Shown: positions 16,922-25,843, counted from the first letter of the stretch. The stretch: DNA of 50,010 bases from Flavobacterium sp. (GCA_023259675.1 JALRGT010000005.1:94363-144372); one strand, 5' to 3'. The notes: a model not told the origin generated them from the letters alone. Numbers and translations: made by a program.

Positions 16922-17437
16922 ATGAAAACCGATGAATTATCAATAACTGAATATTCCAATTTTCTGGCTACTTATATCAAAGCGGCTGGCAATGTTGAAA
17001 TGATTGAAGAATTGGAAATTTGTCTTCATGAATTCATACGTTTCGTTCAAGATATTCCAATGGAAAAGTTTGATTATTGTTACGAAGAAGGGAAGTGGAC
17101 AATTAAAGAAATTATTCAGCATATAATTGATACCGAACGTATTTTTAGCTATCGAGCATTACGGATTTCTAGAAATGACAAAACGCCTTTAGCTGGTTTT
17201 GAACAAAATGATTATGTTGAAAACACTAATGCAAATAATAGAGGTTTACAGGGGTTATTGACAGAAATGGCAATTGTAAGACAATCTACTCTGGCACTTT
17301 TTAAAAGTTTTTCTGAAGAACAATTGAAAAGAACCGGGATTGCATCAAATGCAGATGTTTCTGTTAGAGCAATTGGTTTTGTTATTATTGGACATCAGCA
17401 ACACCATCAAAATATCTTTAAGGAAAGATATTTGTAA
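16922..17437 (+). CDS. DinB/YfiT-like putative metal-dependent hydrolase
   Basis: The 171-residue protein has the four-helix DinB_2 pattern: GKWTIKEIIQHIIDTERIFSYRALRI with its His in helix 2, and a final helix with IGHQQHHQNIFKERYL that supplies two more His of the expected metal triad. Relatives include bacillithiol- or glutathione-dependent transferases, or have unknown roles; the substrate is open. It follows ppc by 9 nt. Its last codons form a perfect 10-bp hairpin (17410-17419 / 17424-17433), which may help end transcription at this tight convergent junction with the DNA glycosylase gene. Confidence 0.8.
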   Translation: MKTDELSITEYSNFLATYIKAAGNVEMIEELEICLHEFIRFVQDIPMEKFDYCYEEGKWTIKEIIQHIIDTERIFSYRALRISRNDKTPLAGFEQNDYVENTNANNRGLQGLLTEMAIVRQSTLALFKSFSEEQLKRTGIASNADVSVRAIGFVIIGHQQHHQNIFKERYL

Positions 17438-17440
17438 CTA

Positions 17441-17914
17441 TTAGAAACAAGCTGACCAAATTTTTAGCTTGTTCTCAAAAGACATTGTATTAGCAGGACT
17501 TGTAGAAGGCATCACATGATAAGTGATGCCTTCTTTTTGTCCAAAATTTTTATAAAAATAACGATGACTTTCTTTACCGTTAAAGATGATGGTATTAATA
17601 TTTGGATATTTCTCCAATAAGGTTTCGAAATCATTAACCTTCACATTTTTAATATGTATATCAAGACTTCCTCTTCTTTCACAATTTTCTAATACATCCC
17701 ACAATCCGATTTTATTGGACTGTAAAAATTTAATTTTCTCCTGAAAATGCTCCGGAATGGATAATGTGTTAAAGCTAGCGTATATAATTTTCCAAAAATG
17801 GTTTCGGGGATGCGCATAGTACTCTTGCTTCTCAAGGGAAACAATGCCGGGCATGGTTCCTAAAATTAATATTTCAGTCTGTGAATTTACAAATGGATCA
17901 AAAGACGTAATCAT
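17441..17914 (-). CDS. DNA-deoxyinosine/uracil glycosylase (UDG superfamily, family 6-like)
   Basis: The 157-residue protein removes deaminated bases (hypoxanthine or uracil) from DNA and starts base excision repair. The superfamily A-motif is ILILGTMPGIVSLEKQEYYAHPRNHFW (about residues 16-42). The C-terminal motif is HVMPSTSPANTMSF, where Ser-Thr-Ser-Pro-Ala replaces the HPS loop. GTMPGxxSL plus YYAHPRNxFW is the pattern of hypoxanthine-DNA glycosylases (Mug-like). The gene begins 3 nt after the recQ stop codon, so a recQ-glycosylase repair operon is likely. Confidence 0.88.
   Translation of the reverse strand: MITSFDPFVNSQTEILILGTMPGIVSLEKQEYYAHPRNHFWKIIYASFNTLSIPEHFQEKIKFLQSNKIGLWDVLENCERRGSLDIHIKNVKVNDFETLLEKYPNINTIIFNGKESHRYFYKNFGQKEGITYHVMPSTSPANTMSFENKLKIWSACF
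17446..17473. terminator. Convergent terminator overlapping the glycosylase 3' end
   Basis: AACAAGCT (17446-17453) pairs with AGCTTGTT (17466-17473) around a 12-nt loop. It sits inside the last codons of the minus-strand DNA glycosylase gene, where the two stop codons are only 3 nt apart. T-tracts are poor, so efficiency is uncertain. Confidence 0.45.
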
Positions 17915-17917
17915 GGA

Positions 17918-20032
17918 TTAAGTATTAGAATTCTCTTTTTCAATTATGGCTAACGCCAGTCTTATCTTTTCATAAGAAACCTTTTCTTCAAGATAATCAA
18001 AAAAAGGCTTCAATAGGGTTGGTTTTTCTAATTTTATCTGTGCTGCCTTAACAAGACTAACTTCTTCTTTGGATACAAATGACGTTAGATCTATTAATTT
18101 GCCATCTTTGTATAATTTGGCTAAATGGGACATGATGGTTCCTGTGCCTAGTTTTCTTTTTAAAGCAATTTCCTCTACAGTTAGTCCACTTTGAAATAGG
18201 AGTAGCGTTTCGTTATAAGTCGTGGCTTCTTTTTTTGTCTTTGTGCTTTTGTTTTTTTGAAATGCAATTATAGTCTTTATAAAGACATCACCGTATTTTT
18301 CCAGTTTTGCTTTTCCAACTCCGTCTATTGTAATGAATTCCTCATCACTCATGGGTCTGATGTTTTCCATTTGTCGTAAAGCGGCATCACTAAAAATAAC
18401 ATAAGCAGGGACATTTTCCTCTTTTGAAATTTCGTAGCGTACTTTTTTCAACGTTTCAAATAAAGAAGGAACTGCTGTTTTTAATTTTGTTTCTTTTATT
18501 TCTTTTTTCTCTACGACTACTTTTTTAACTGTTGTGAGTTGTACTTTTTCTCCTTCAAACAAAACTTCACGGGCTAAAGATGTAAGTCGGATTTTATTTT
18601 GTTGATGAAAAGCTATTTCGCAATACCCCTGGTTAATCAACTGGATAATATATTGATTCCAATCGTGCCAGGAAATATCGTGACCAATACCGTAGGTTTT
18701 TAAATTTTGATATTCTTTTTCAAAAATATAGGCGTTTTTTGAACCTCTCAAAAAATCAACGATTACAGGTAATGACTCTAATTCTTTCAATCGCATAATG
18801 GCAGAAAGTGCTTTTTGTGCGATTATTGTTCCGTCGAAAAAATCAGGTGGATTTTTGCAAATATCACAATTACCACAATTTTCAGTTACCAATTCCCCAA
18901 AATAGGAAAGCAATATTTTTCTTCTACAACTCAAAGCGTCTGCATATTGCTTCATTCTCTCTAGTTTGGCCAATTGCACTTCGGCATTCATTCCTTGTGA
19001 AGCAAATTTTTGCAGTTGGATTACATCGCCATAACTTTCGAACAAAATTGTTTCCGAAGGAAGGCCGTCGCGACCGGCACGACCGATTTCTTGGTAATAC
19101 CCCTCAATATTTTTGGGTAGATTGTAATGTATAACCCAGCGCACATTTGATTTATCTATCCCCATTCCGAAAGCTATTGTGGCACAAACCACCTGACAAT
19201 CGTCATTGATAAACTCATCTTGCGTTTTAGAACGAATGACATTGTCTAAGCCTGCATGATAGGGTTTGGCGTTAATTCCGGCTTTTTGAAGTCTTTCCGA
19301 AAGTTCTTCGGTTGTTTTTCTGCTAAGGCAATATACAATTCCGGATTCGGTTGGTTTTTTATTAATAAAATCAATAATTTGTTTGTTCCTGTCAAGAGCG
19401 GGACGGACTTCTAAACTTAGATTTTTTCTGTCGAATGAAGAGATAAAAGTTTTGGCATTTTTTAAATTTAATTGTTTGCTAATGTCTTCACGTGTAGCTT
19501 TATCGGCTGTTGCAGTTAAAGCTAATATTGGAGTAGAAGGGAAGCGGTTTTTTAGGTATCCCAGATTGGTGTAAGCAGGACGAAAATCATGTCCCCATGA
19601 CGAAATACAATGTGCTTCATCAATGGCAATAAGGCTTATAGTAATCTGGCTGAATGCATTTTCTAAATAAGACAAACTCTCTGGAGCAACATAAACCAGT
19701 TTGACTTTGTTGTCTATTAAATTTTGGATATGCATTTCTTGTTCCGAATCCGTTTGGCTACTATTGATATAACAGGCTTGAATTCCGTTTGCCTTTAAGC
19801 TATCTACTTGATCTTTCATTAAAGCAATCAAAGGAGAAATGACAATCGTAATTCCAGGTAATAATAATGCCGGTAATTGAAAGCAAATTGATTTACCTCC
19901 GCCAGTAGGCATAATTGCTAAGGTGTCTTGACCAGACAAAATTGAATTTATAATGCTTTCCTGATTCATTCGGAATTTTTCAAAACCGAAATTTTCCTTA
20001 AGTGTATTTTGCAATAATGGAGAGAGTATCAT
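17918..20032 (-). CDS. recQ: ATP-dependent DNA helicase RecQ
   Basis: This is a 704-residue 3'-5' SF2 helicase that processes forks and recombination intermediates. Helicase motifs include MPTGGGKSICFQLPA (Walker A), IDEAHCISSWGHDFRP, ALTATAD and the motif VI region QEIGRAGRDGLPS. The RQC zinc site has four Cys (CRRKILLSYFGE...CGNCDICKNP). An HRDC domain follows (PAYVIFSDAALRQM...DGVGKAKLEKYG, about residues 530-595). A C-terminal helix-turn-helix segment (LLLFQSGLTVEEIALKRKLGTG) is typical of RecQ1-type enzymes with an added wHTH tail. The DNA glycosylase gene follows at once. Confidence 0.96.
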   Translation of the reverse strand: MILSPLLQNTLKENFGFEKFRMNQESIINSILSGQDTLAIMPTGGGKSICFQLPALLLPGITIVISPLIALMKDQVDSLKANGIQACYINSSQTDSEQEMHIQNLIDNKVKLVYVAPESLSYLENAFSQITISLIAIDEAHCISSWGHDFRPAYTNLGYLKNRFPSTPILALTATADKATREDISKQLNLKNAKTFISSFDRKNLSLEVRPALDRNKQIIDFINKKPTESGIVYCLSRKTTEELSERLQKAGINAKPYHAGLDNVIRSKTQDEFINDDCQVVCATIAFGMGIDKSNVRWVIHYNLPKNIEGYYQEIGRAGRDGLPSETILFESYGDVIQLQKFASQGMNAEVQLAKLERMKQYADALSCRRKILLSYFGELVTENCGNCDICKNPPDFFDGTIIAQKALSAIMRLKELESLPVIVDFLRGSKNAYIFEKEYQNLKTYGIGHDISWHDWNQYIIQLINQGYCEIAFHQQNKIRLTSLAREVLFEGEKVQLTTVKKVVVEKKEIKETKLKTAVPSLFETLKKVRYEISKEENVPAYVIFSDAALRQMENIRPMSDEEFITIDGVGKAKLEKYGDVFIKTIIAFQKNKSTKTKKEATTYNETLLLFQSGLTVEEIALKRKLGTGTIMSHLAKLYKDGKLIDLTSFVSKEEVSLVKAAQIKLEKPTLLKPFFDYLEEKVSYEKIRLALAIIEKENSNT

Positions 20033-20082
20033 GTTAAGGAATCGATATAAATAGTCTGTTTGCTTTTTATCTTATGTTTAAT

Positions 20083-20119
20083 AAAAAAGGAACTCGTTTG
20101 GGAGTTCCTTTTTTATTTT
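20083..20119 (-). terminator. Terminator of the speA operon
   Basis: AAAAAAGGAACT (20083-20094) and AGTTCCTTTTTT (20103-20114) form a perfect 12-bp stem with an 8-nt loop. On the minus strand it follows the acidic-protein gene and precedes recQ. Confidence 0.85.
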
Positions 20120-20138
20120 TATTTGCTAAATTTTAGTC

Positions 20139-20552
20139 TTAGTCTTCGTCTTCATCGTCATCGTCGTCTGCTCTGTCAGATTCATCCGCATCTTCATCGT
20201 CATCATCATCAGTATCCGGCTTATCAAGATCTTCCTCTTCATCGTCGTCATCAGAATCAATATCATCATCGTCTATCCCTAACGCTTTCATTGGTGCAAT
20301 AGCAATTGGTTCAATCACATCATCAATTTCGTCATCTTCATCAAAATTTTCGATACGATCAGCCAGTTTTGTACTCACTTTTACTAAATAAATAGTGTCC
20401 TCTGTTCGTACTTCAACAGCATCAATTAGTTCGTTTTTAGCATTTCTAAAACGGATAATATCCGAATCATCATAGCCATCAGGAAATTTTTCGACTAATA
20501 AGTTTAAAATTTCGTTTGTCAGTTTAGCGTAATCAACAATTACTCTTTTCAT
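20139..20552 (-). CDS. Conserved small protein with very acidic Asp/Glu tail, 137 aa
   Basis: The first about 75 residues form a folded-looking domain (MKRVIVDYAKLTNEILNLL, then KFPDGYDDSDIIRFRNAKN, EVRTEDTIYLVKV). From about residue 75 the chain is almost entirely Asp and Glu, with a long run of Asp/Glu at the end. Proteins of this type occur widely in Flavobacteriia; I know of no established function. The gene starts 9 nt after the DHS-like gene and ends the speA transcript, so it is probably expressed with polyamine genes; binding polyamines or other cations by the acidic tail is only a thought. The tail could also mimic nucleic acid. Confidence 0.75.
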   Translation of the reverse strand: MKRVIVDYAKLTNEILNLLVEKFPDGYDDSDIIRFRNAKNELIDAVEVRTEDTIYLVKVSTKLADRIENFDEDDEIDDVIEPIAIAPMKALGIDDDDIDSDDDDEEEDLDKPDTDDDDDEDADESDRADDDDDEDED

Positions 20553-20561
20553 AATGATATT

Positions 20562-21533
20562 CTATAAATCTAATAAATAAGCAAAAATTAACGGAGCTAC
20601 AATGGTAGCGTCAGACTCAATAATAAATTTTGGAGTTTTGATATCTAATTTTCCCCAAGTTATTTTCTCATTTGGTACTGCGCCAGAATAAGAACCATAA
20701 CTTGTTGTTGAGTCAGATATTTGACAAAAATAACTCCAAAATGGCACATCATGCATTTCCATGTCTTGGTATAACATTGGTACTACGCAGATAGGGAAAT
20801 CTCCTGCAATACCTCCACCAATTTGAAAAAATCCAACACCCTTACTGCTGTTTTTTGGATACCAATCAGCTAAAAAAGTCATGTATTCAATACCTGATTT
20901 CATTGTTGAAGCTTTAAGTTCTCCTTTTATAACATACGATGCAAAAATATTTCCCATTGTACTGTCTTCCCAACCCGGTACAATAATAGGTAAATTTTTC
21001 TCAGCTGCAGCGTACATCCAGCTATCTTTTAAATCAATTTCGTAATATTCTTCGAGTACACCAGAAAGAAGCATCTTGTACATGAATTCATGAGGGAAAT
21101 ATCTTTCTCCTTTATCATCGGCATCTTTCCAGATTTTATAAATGTGTTTTTGCAAACGGCGGAAAGCTTCATGTTCCGGTATACAAGTATCGGTTACACG
21201 GTTCAATCCTCTTTCCAATAAATCCCATTCATCTTGAGGTGTTAAATCACGATAATGAGGTACTCTTTCGTAATGCGAATGAGCCACTAAATTCATGATG
21301 TCTTCTTCAAGATTAGCACCTGTACAGGAAATAATCTGAACTTTATCCTGACGAATTATTTCAGCGAATATTTTTCCAATTTCAGCAGTACTCATGGCGC
21401 CGGCCATACTTACCATCATTTTGGCACCATTGGCTAATTGTTGTTCGTAAGCTTTAGCTGCATCTACTAAGGATGCTGAATTGAAATGCAAATAATGTTT
21501 TTCAATAAATTGACTTATTGGTCCTTTACTCAT
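20562..21533 (-). CDS. Deoxyhypusine synthase-family protein lacking the catalytic lysine
   Basis: The 323-residue protein has the DHS fold motifs: SMAGAMSTAEIGKIF (NAD region), SCTGANLEEDIMNL, VPGWEDSTMGNIFASY, and the end SGAVPNEKITWGKL plus ESDATIVAPLIFAYLL. Eukaryotic DHS transfers the spermidine butylamine group through a Lys (human K329, in GGGVVKHH). Here the same place reads GGGIAGDF, so the Lys is Gly. Bacteria have no eIF5A, so the substrate must differ; a polyamine such as agmatine, putrescine or spermidine is likely because speA lies directly upstream on the same strand with a 98-nt gap. True DHS or homospermidine synthase chemistry through an enzyme-imine is doubtful without the Lys. 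Confidence 0.88.
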   Translation of the reverse strand: MSKGPISQFIEKHYLHFNSASLVDAAKAYEQQLANGAKMMVSMAGAMSTAEIGKIFAEIIRQDKVQIISCTGANLEEDIMNLVAHSHYERVPHYRDLTPQDEWDLLERGLNRVTDTCIPEHEAFRRLQKHIYKIWKDADDKGERYFPHEFMYKMLLSGVLEEYYEIDLKDSWMYAAAEKNLPIIVPGWEDSTMGNIFASYVIKGELKASTMKSGIEYMTFLADWYPKNSSKGVGFFQIGGGIAGDFPICVVPMLYQDMEMHDVPFWSYFCQISDSTTSYGSYSGAVPNEKITWGKLDIKTPKFIIESDATIVAPLIFAYLLDL

Positions 21534-21631
21534 TTTATGGGGTTTAAAAATTTAAAATCAATAGAAATGAAAATAAATCACTTTCAAATTTAATGAATTT
21601 TTAAATTGTCTTAGGGTGTTATTAGTTATTT

Positions 21632-23032
21632 TTATTTATTGTTGTAGCCTAAAATTTTCAGAATATCATCGGATGTTTGTTGTTCTGAAAAAACCTCAGT
21701 AGCCAATATTCCATTTTCATCTCTATCGATAAGAATATGTTTAGGTTGTGGAATCAAACAGTGATGTAAGCCTCCGTAACCACCTATAGTTTCCTGGTAG
21801 GCTCCCGTGTTGAAAAAACCAATATACAACGGTTTTTCTTTATTGTATTTCGGTAAATAAATGGCGTTCATATTCTGTTCTGAGTTGTAATAGTCATCAC
21901 TATCACAAGTCAATCCGCCCAATAAAACCCTTTCGTATGTTTCATTCCAACGATTAACGGCAAGCATTATGAATCGTTTATTGATAGCCCAAGTGTCCGG
22001 TAGCGTCGTAATGAAAGAGGAATCGATCATGTTCCATTTTTCTCTATCATTTTGTTGTTTTTGATACAAAATCTGATAGATAGCACCTCCACTTTCACCA
22101 ACGGTAAAAGAACCAAATTCGGTAAAAATATTAGGAACGTCTACTTCAGCCTCATCACAGGCGATTTTTATTTGATTGATGATTTCGTCAATTAGATATT
22201 GATAATCATATTCAAATGCCAATGAATTTTTGATTGGGAATCCACCACCAATATTTAATCCGTCCAAAGAAGGACATTCTTTTTTTAGTGCAATATATAC
22301 TTTAATACATTTTACTAATTCATTCCAATAGTAGGCATTGTCATTAATCCCTGTATTGATAAAAAAGTGCAACATTTTAAGTTCCAATTTTTTATTGTCC
22401 TGAATTTGTTTTTTGTAAAAATTGACGATGTTTTTGTATCCAATTCCTAATCTCGAAGTATAAAACTCAAACTTAGGTTCTTCCTCGGCAGCAATACGGA
22501 TTCCAATTTTAAATTTGCCTTTAATTTGAGCTTGAAGCAAATCTAACTCTTCATAATTATCAATAATCGGAAGCGTGTTTTTATGTCCGTTATTGATTAA
22601 TCGGGCAATGTTTTCGATATACTGATCTCTTTTGAAACCATTACAGATTACATAAGTACTTTTATTGATTTTTCCATTTTTCAACAGATTTTCAACGATA
22701 TTGATATCAAAAGCAGAAGAGGTTTCGATATGAATATTGTTTTTAAAAGCTTCATTCATGATGTATTCAAAATGAGAGCTTTTGGTGCAATAACAATAAT
22801 AATACTTTGCCTCGTATTTATTTTTTTCCATCGATTTACGAAACCAACTTTTGGCTTTGTTGATGTTATTGGAAATTTGAGGTAAATAAGTAAACTTAAG
22901 AGGAGTTCCGTATTTCTCTACCAGTTTCATCAAATCAATATTGTGAAACTGAAGATTGTCTTTGTTTAGCGTGAATTCTTCTTGAGGAAAGTAATAAGTT
23001 TGATTTATTAAATCAGAATATTTTGTATTCAT
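21632..23032 (-). CDS. speA: Biosynthetic arginine decarboxylase (PLP, alanine-racemase fold)
   Basis: The 466-residue protein decarboxylates an amino acid, probably arginine to agmatine, as the first step of polyamine synthesis. Fold-III decarboxylase features are YYYCYCTKSSHFEYIM (the PLP-binding Lys), LKMLHFFINTGIN, LNIGGGFPIKNS, TEFGSFTVGESGG and the active-site Cys region GGLTCDSDDYYN. FFNTGAYQE is close to the C terminus. It is shorter than E. coli SpeA (about 660), lacking inserts, as is common in Bacteroidota. The promoter at 23270-23301 implies a 5' UTR of about 230 nt that holds a 59-codon ORF. The DHS-like gene and the acidic protein follow. Confidence 0.85.
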   Translation of the reverse strand: MNTKYSDLINQTYYFPQEEFTLNKDNLQFHNIDLMKLVEKYGTPLKFTYLPQISNNINKAKSWFRKSMEKNKYEAKYYYCYCTKSSHFEYIMNEAFKNNIHIETSSAFDINIVENLLKNGKINKSTYVICNGFKRDQYIENIARLINNGHKNTLPIIDNYEELDLLQAQIKGKFKIGIRIAAEEEPKFEFYTSRLGIGYKNIVNFYKKQIQDNKKLELKMLHFFINTGINDNAYYWNELVKCIKVYIALKKECPSLDGLNIGGGFPIKNSLAFEYDYQYLIDEIINQIKIACDEAEVDVPNIFTEFGSFTVGESGGAIYQILYQKQQNDREKWNMIDSSFITTLPDTWAINKRFIMLAVNRWNETYERVLLGGLTCDSDDYYNSEQNMNAIYLPKYNKEKPLYIGFFNTGAYQETIGGYGGLHHCLIPQPKHILIDRDENGILATEVFSEQQTSDDILKILGYNNK

Positions 23033-23084
23033 TTGGATTGTTGGATTTTAGAATGATTAAATAAAAAATAAATTAAACTAAAAT

Positions 23085-23264
23085 TCAAACCCTAATGTTA
23101 GCGTAAATAATCTCAAAATTTTGAGATTCTGTTTTAAAAAAGGAATCAATACCAAAACCAAAATTCTCTTTAATTGAATATAATTTTTTCAATATTCTTA
23201 AAAAGAAACGAAGGCTTGTGGTATCATTTGAACTATAAATTCTGTGGTATCGATTTTTTTTCAT
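23085..23264 (-). CDS. Candidate 59-residue leaderless ORF upstream of speA
   Basis: An ATG-initiated frame on the minus strand encodes 59 residues, basic at the N terminus (MKKNRYHRIYSSND) and mixed hydrophobic after that, ending at a TGA 53 nt before the speA ATG. Its ATG lies 6 nt after the predicted -7 element TACATTTG, so the transcript would begin at or next to the start codon. A perfect 20-bp palindrome lies inside it (23109-23128). I do not recognise the peptide. It could be a small protein, a regulatory upstream ORF for polyamine control, or chance. Confidence 0.4.
   Translation of the reverse strand: MKKNRYHRIYSSNDTTSLRFFLRILKKLYSIKENFGFGIDSFFKTESQNFEIIYANIRV
23109..23128. repeat. 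Perfect 20-bp palindrome in the speA leader
   Basis: AATCTCAAAATTTTGAGATT equals its own reverse complement. It lies about 77-96 nt upstream of the speA ATG, inside the candidate upstream ORF. It could be an operator or, in RNA, a hairpin without a real loop. Confidence 0.6.
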
Positions 23265-23269
23265 TGCGG

Positions 23270-23301
23270 CAAATGTAAAAAATAATTTATACGTAATGCA
23301 A
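23270..23301 (-). promoter_or_regulatory. speA promoter
   Basis: On the minus strand TTG (23299-23301), 21 nt and TACATTTG (23270-23277) match the flavobacterial consensus TTG-N17-23-TAnnTTTG. It starts about 20 nt after the aroB stop codon, so speA is expressed from its own start site as well as by possible read-through from aroB. Confidence 0.65.
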
Positions 23302-23321
23302 TCCTTTTTTGTAAAAAATGA

Positions 23322-24389
23322 TTAAGATTTATAATCATTAAATGCTTTAAGAATTAGCTCATTTTCAACAGATTGATTGATGATTATTTTGCCGATTCCT
23401 TCAATCAATGCAAATTGAATACTGCCGTACTCATTTTTTTTATCATGAATCAGTAATTCAAGAATTGGTTCGATGTCATTTTCAACAAATTCAATGTCAT
23501 CAAAGATAGTTTTTATTGTGGATTTAATTTGATCATATTCCTCAGAACTGATTAATCCTTTATGCAATGAAATATAACTTTCTAAAATCATACCCACCGC
23601 AATAGCTTCACCATGCAATAAAGTAGTTTTGTTTTCATTTTCTAAAAAATAGCTTTCAATAGCATGCCCAAGTGTATGTCCGAAATTCAGTGCTTTTCTG
23701 ATGTTTTTTTCTGTTGGGTCTTGTTTAACGATTTCATTTTTGATTTCCACTGAACGATAGATCAGTTCATCCAAATCGGCATAATCAATCGCTTTTAGAT
23801 CCAAGAATTTCTCCCAATAGGCTTTATCGTAAATTAATCCGTGTTTAAGCATTTCTGCTAAACCGGAACGCATTTCGTTTTGTGGAACAGTTTCTAAATA
23901 TTGCGTGTCTATTAATACCATTGTTGGTACGTTAATCACTCCAATTTGGTTTTTTAGATTTCCCAAATCCACTCCGTTTTTTCCTCCAACGGAAGCATCT
24001 ACCATAGAGAGAAGAGTGGTTGGAACATGAATAAAGTCAACTCCTCTTTTGAATGTTGACGCCACAAAACCTCCTAAATCAGTAACAACACCACCACCCA
24101 AATTAATAACAAGACTTTTTCTGTCGGCTCCCAGTTCTGTTAATACATTCCAGATTTGAACACAAGTTTCAATATTTTTATGTTGTTCTCCTGCTTCAAA
24201 CTCAATAATTTCTATAGTTAAATCAGTTTCAAGGTAAGGAAGGAATTTTGGTAAACAAGCCTCATTGGTATTACTGTCAACAATAATAAATAGGTTAGAG
24301 TACTTTTTTTCTTTCAAATGAAGGTTTAATGCTTCATATCCTTTTTCGTTGAAATATATTGGGTAGTTATTGGCTTGAATTGTTTGCAT
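23322..24389 (-). CDS. aroB: 3-dehydroquinate synthase
   Basis: This 355-residue enzyme makes 3-dehydroquinate from DAHP, the second step of the shikimate pathway, with NAD+ and a divalent metal. Motifs are NLGGGVVTDLGGFVASTFKRG (NAD loop), VPTTLLSMVDASVGGKNGVDL, LAEMLKHGLI and the metal His pair in NFGHTLGHAIE plus LLHGEAIAVGM. Length and motifs are standard. It is divergent from the proline dehydrogenase gene and upstream of speA on the same strand with a 289-nt gap that holds the speA promoter. Confidence 0.96.
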   Translation of the reverse strand: MQTIQANNYPIYFNEKGYEALNLHLKEKKYSNLFIIVDSNTNEACLPKFLPYLETDLTIEIIEFEAGEQHKNIETCVQIWNVLTELGADRKSLVINLGGGVVTDLGGFVASTFKRGVDFIHVPTTLLSMVDASVGGKNGVDLGNLKNQIGVINVPTMVLIDTQYLETVPQNEMRSGLAEMLKHGLIYDKAYWEKFLDLKAIDYADLDELIYRSVEIKNEIVKQDPTEKNIRKALNFGHTLGHAIESYFLENENKTTLLHGEAIAVGMILESYISLHKGLISSEEYDQIKSTIKTIFDDIEFVENDIEPILELLIHDKKNEYGSIQFALIEGIGKIIINQSVENELILKAFNDYKS

Positions 24390-24666
24390 CGCTTTGTATT
24401 AATTTGAAGCGCAAAATAAGGGAATTTTTGCTAAATAATATTCAAAAACAACTCAATAATTTGTAAAAAAAAGATAATCAAAATAAAATTACCAATTCGT
24501 AATTCAATTTTGGCCTAACTATAAAAAACAGATTACATTTTTAGACACTACTATATATAAAAAAACATTTTAGTTGAATTAATTGAAATTCATAAATTAT
24601 AGTTTAAATTTAATTGTTTTTTGTGTTTAAAATGTCTCTTTTGTATTTATCACCAAGTATTTAAAA

Positions 24667-25836
24667 ATGGAAAAAATATTCAATAATACCCAAATAGCCT
24701 TTGCTTTAAAAAGTGACAGTGAACTTGAAAAAGCCTATTTCCTATTTAAAATGATTGCCAGTCAACCGCTGGTTCGCATTGGAACGATGGTTACCAATTT
24801 TGCATTAAATGCCAATCTTCCCGTTGAAGGATTGATACGAGCCACTGTTTTTGATCATTTTTGTGGCGGAGTAAACGAAAAAGATTGTCTTCGTGTGGTC
24901 GATAAAATGTATACTAAAGGGGTTTGCTCGGTTTTGGATTATTCTGTAGAAGGGAAAGAAGAGGAAGAGCAGTTTGATGCTGTTTTGAAAATGACTTTAA
25001 AAACGATTGAATTTGCCAAAGAGAAACAAGCAATTCCTTTTGCTGTTTTCAAACCAACTGGATTGGGGCGTTTTGAATTATATGAAAAAATCAGCAATAA
25101 GGAGTCTTTAATTTTAGAAGAAAAAGCGGAATGGGATAGGGTAGTAGCTCGTTTTGATAAAGTTTGTTCCGATGCCTATCAAAAAGATGTTGCGTTACTA
25201 ATTGATGCAGAAGAGAGTTGGATGCAAAATGCCATCGATGAATTGGCTTATCAAATGATGACAAAATACAACAAAACGAAATCAATCGTTTACAATACTT
25301 TACAAATGTACCGTAAAGACCGATTGGACTTTTTAAAGAATCTGTATAATCGTGCTAAAAAAGAAGGATTTCATGTTGGGGTAAAATTAGTTCGCGGAGC
25401 CTATATGGAAAAAGAGAATGATCGCGCCGAAGAAAAAGGATATGCTACACCAATATGTCCTTCGAAAGAAGCTACAGATTTAAATTATAATAAAGCGTTA
25501 TATTATATTATTGAGCATTTGGATACGATTACCGTTTTTGCAGGGACACATAATGAAGAAAGTGTTTATTACTTAATGGAATTGATGATGCAAAACGGAA
25601 TAAAAGAAAACGACATGAGAATCTGGTTTGGACAATTGTATGGCATGAGTGATAACATTAGTTATAATTTGGCCGCACGGGGTTATAATGTGATAAAATA
25701 TGTCCCATTTGGTCCCGTAAAAGATGTTATGCCTTATTTGATAAGACGCGCCGAAGAAAACACTGCTGTAACCGGACAAACCAATAGAGAATTGGCTCTA
25801 ATTAAAGCGGAAAGAAAAAGAAGGAAAGAAAAATAG
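24667..25836 (+). CDS. Proline dehydrogenase (monofunctional PRODH)
   Basis: The 389-residue flavoenzyme oxidises L-proline to pyrroline-5-carboxylate and passes electrons to the quinone pool. The TIM-barrel signatures are VLDYSVEGKE near residue 100, the FAD/substrate motif GVKLVRGAYMEKEN (about 238-251), TVFAGTHNEES, WFGQLYGMSDNIS, KYVPFGPVKDVMPYLIRRAEEN. It lacks the P5C dehydrogenase domain of PutA, so a separate enzyme must complete the pathway. It is divergent from aroB across a 277-nt AT-rich spacer, where TCTCTTTTG about 30 nt before the ATG may be part of the promoter. A strong terminator follows. Confidence 0.93.
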   Translation: MEKIFNNTQIAFALKSDSELEKAYFLFKMIASQPLVRIGTMVTNFALNANLPVEGLIRATVFDHFCGGVNEKDCLRVVDKMYTKGVCSVLDYSVEGKEEEEQFDAVLKMTLKTIEFAKEKQAIPFAVFKPTGLGRFELYEKISNKESLILEEKAEWDRVVARFDKVCSDAYQKDVALLIDAEESWMQNAIDELAYQMMTKYNKTKSIVYNTLQMYRKDRLDFLKNLYNRAKKEGFHVGVKLVRGAYMEKENDRAEEKGYATPICPSKEATDLNYNKALYYIIEHLDTITVFAGTHNEESVYYLMELMMQNGIKENDMRIWFGQLYGMSDNISYNLAARGYNVIKYVPFGPVKDVMPYLIRRAEENTAVTGQTNRELALIKAERKRRKEK

Positions 25837-25843
25837 TTATAAA

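Noticed and set aside
20060..20302. 80-codon plus-strand frame rich in His/Arg/Leu
   Set aside because: It is the complement of the Asp/Glu repeat tail of the acidic protein and overlaps the operon terminator.
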